A stretch of 15,044 bases of DNA from an uncultured Bacillota bacterium (GTDB taxonomy: Bacteria > Bacillota > Clostridia > Lachnospirales > Lachnospiraceae): NCBI GenBank assembly GCA_958352855.1, contig CATWQE010000063.1, forward strand, positions 1 through 15,044, written 5' to 3'. The notes below the pieces were generated by a model that was not told where the DNA came from, searched no databases, and worked only from the letters and a program-made list of their open reading frames with translations. Every line of letters starts with the position of its first letter. The stretch's first letter is position 1. The translations under genes were made by a program, and so were the position numbers. This document shows positions 14,974 to 15,044 of this stretch, piece by piece.

Positions 14974-15044
14974 TAAAGAATTTTAAATCAAATTTTATAT
15001 CTAATTTTCGATTATCCGCATAAACACTATACTTTCAAGTATTT

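Noticed and set aside
15011..15038. Minus-strand promoter-like pair TTGAAA-16-GATAAT near the window end
   Set aside because: It points into the end of the HutD/Ves gene with no minus-strand gene before citC; in AT-rich DNA such matches arise by chance.

Overview
The window looks like a chromosomal stretch from a low-to-moderate-GC Firmicute of class Clostridia, most likely family Lachnospiraceae (a Blautia/Dorea-like gut anaerobe). This is inferred from AT-rich intergenic DNA, strong AGGAGG-type ribosome binding sites, tRNAs with no encoded CCA, a clade II-type single-chain PurL, an ECF sigma/zinc-finger anti-sigma pair, a CitX-CitG fusion and a PD-(D/E)XK 'transposase-family' protein of a kind common in that family. 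I could run no searches, so species is not assigned.

Layout, left to right. (1) 1-190: the 3' part of a tRNA-Val(UAC), a complete elongator-type tRNA-Met(CAU), and a strong hairpin terminator shared with the convergent gene. (2) 231-1025 (-): proC, the last step of proline synthesis, with a good promoter. (3) 1148-1963 (+): a DUF6512-type membrane protein and an 86-residue CxxC protein of unknown function. (4) 2040-3212 (-): a cation/proton antiporter resembling the NHA/SLC9B type; a 14-bp bidirectional terminator separates it from the preceding + strand genes. (5) 3355-5295 (+): an ECF sigma factor, its translationally coupled zinc-finger anti-sigma factor with one membrane segment, and a lipoprotein; probably an envelope-sensing module. 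(6) 5471-9235 (+): purL, a 1254-residue FGAM synthase, closed by a terminator. (7) 9490-10479 (+): a PD-(D/E)XK nuclease-family protein of the Rpn/COG5464 kind, with its own promoter just after the purL terminator and a bidirectional terminator after it.

(8) 10549-14201 (-): a citC-citXG operon for activating citrate lyase, followed by a FUSC-family membrane protein with its own perfect consensus promoter. CitG makes the prosthetic-group precursor, CitX loads it on the carrier subunit, and CitC acetylates it. The lyase subunit genes citDEF are not present here. A 15-bp palindrome fills the spacer of the predicted citC promoter, suggesting a repressor operator. (9) 14392-14973 (+): a HutD/Ves-family cupin, divergent from citC.

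I see no CRISPR array, prophage, insertion sequence ends, rRNA or clear riboswitch. Most of the window is ordinary housekeeping and accessory metabolism. The least-explained parts are the citC operator palindrome, the 15-bp tandem repeat across the citXG stop codon, the ECF module and the small CxxC protein.
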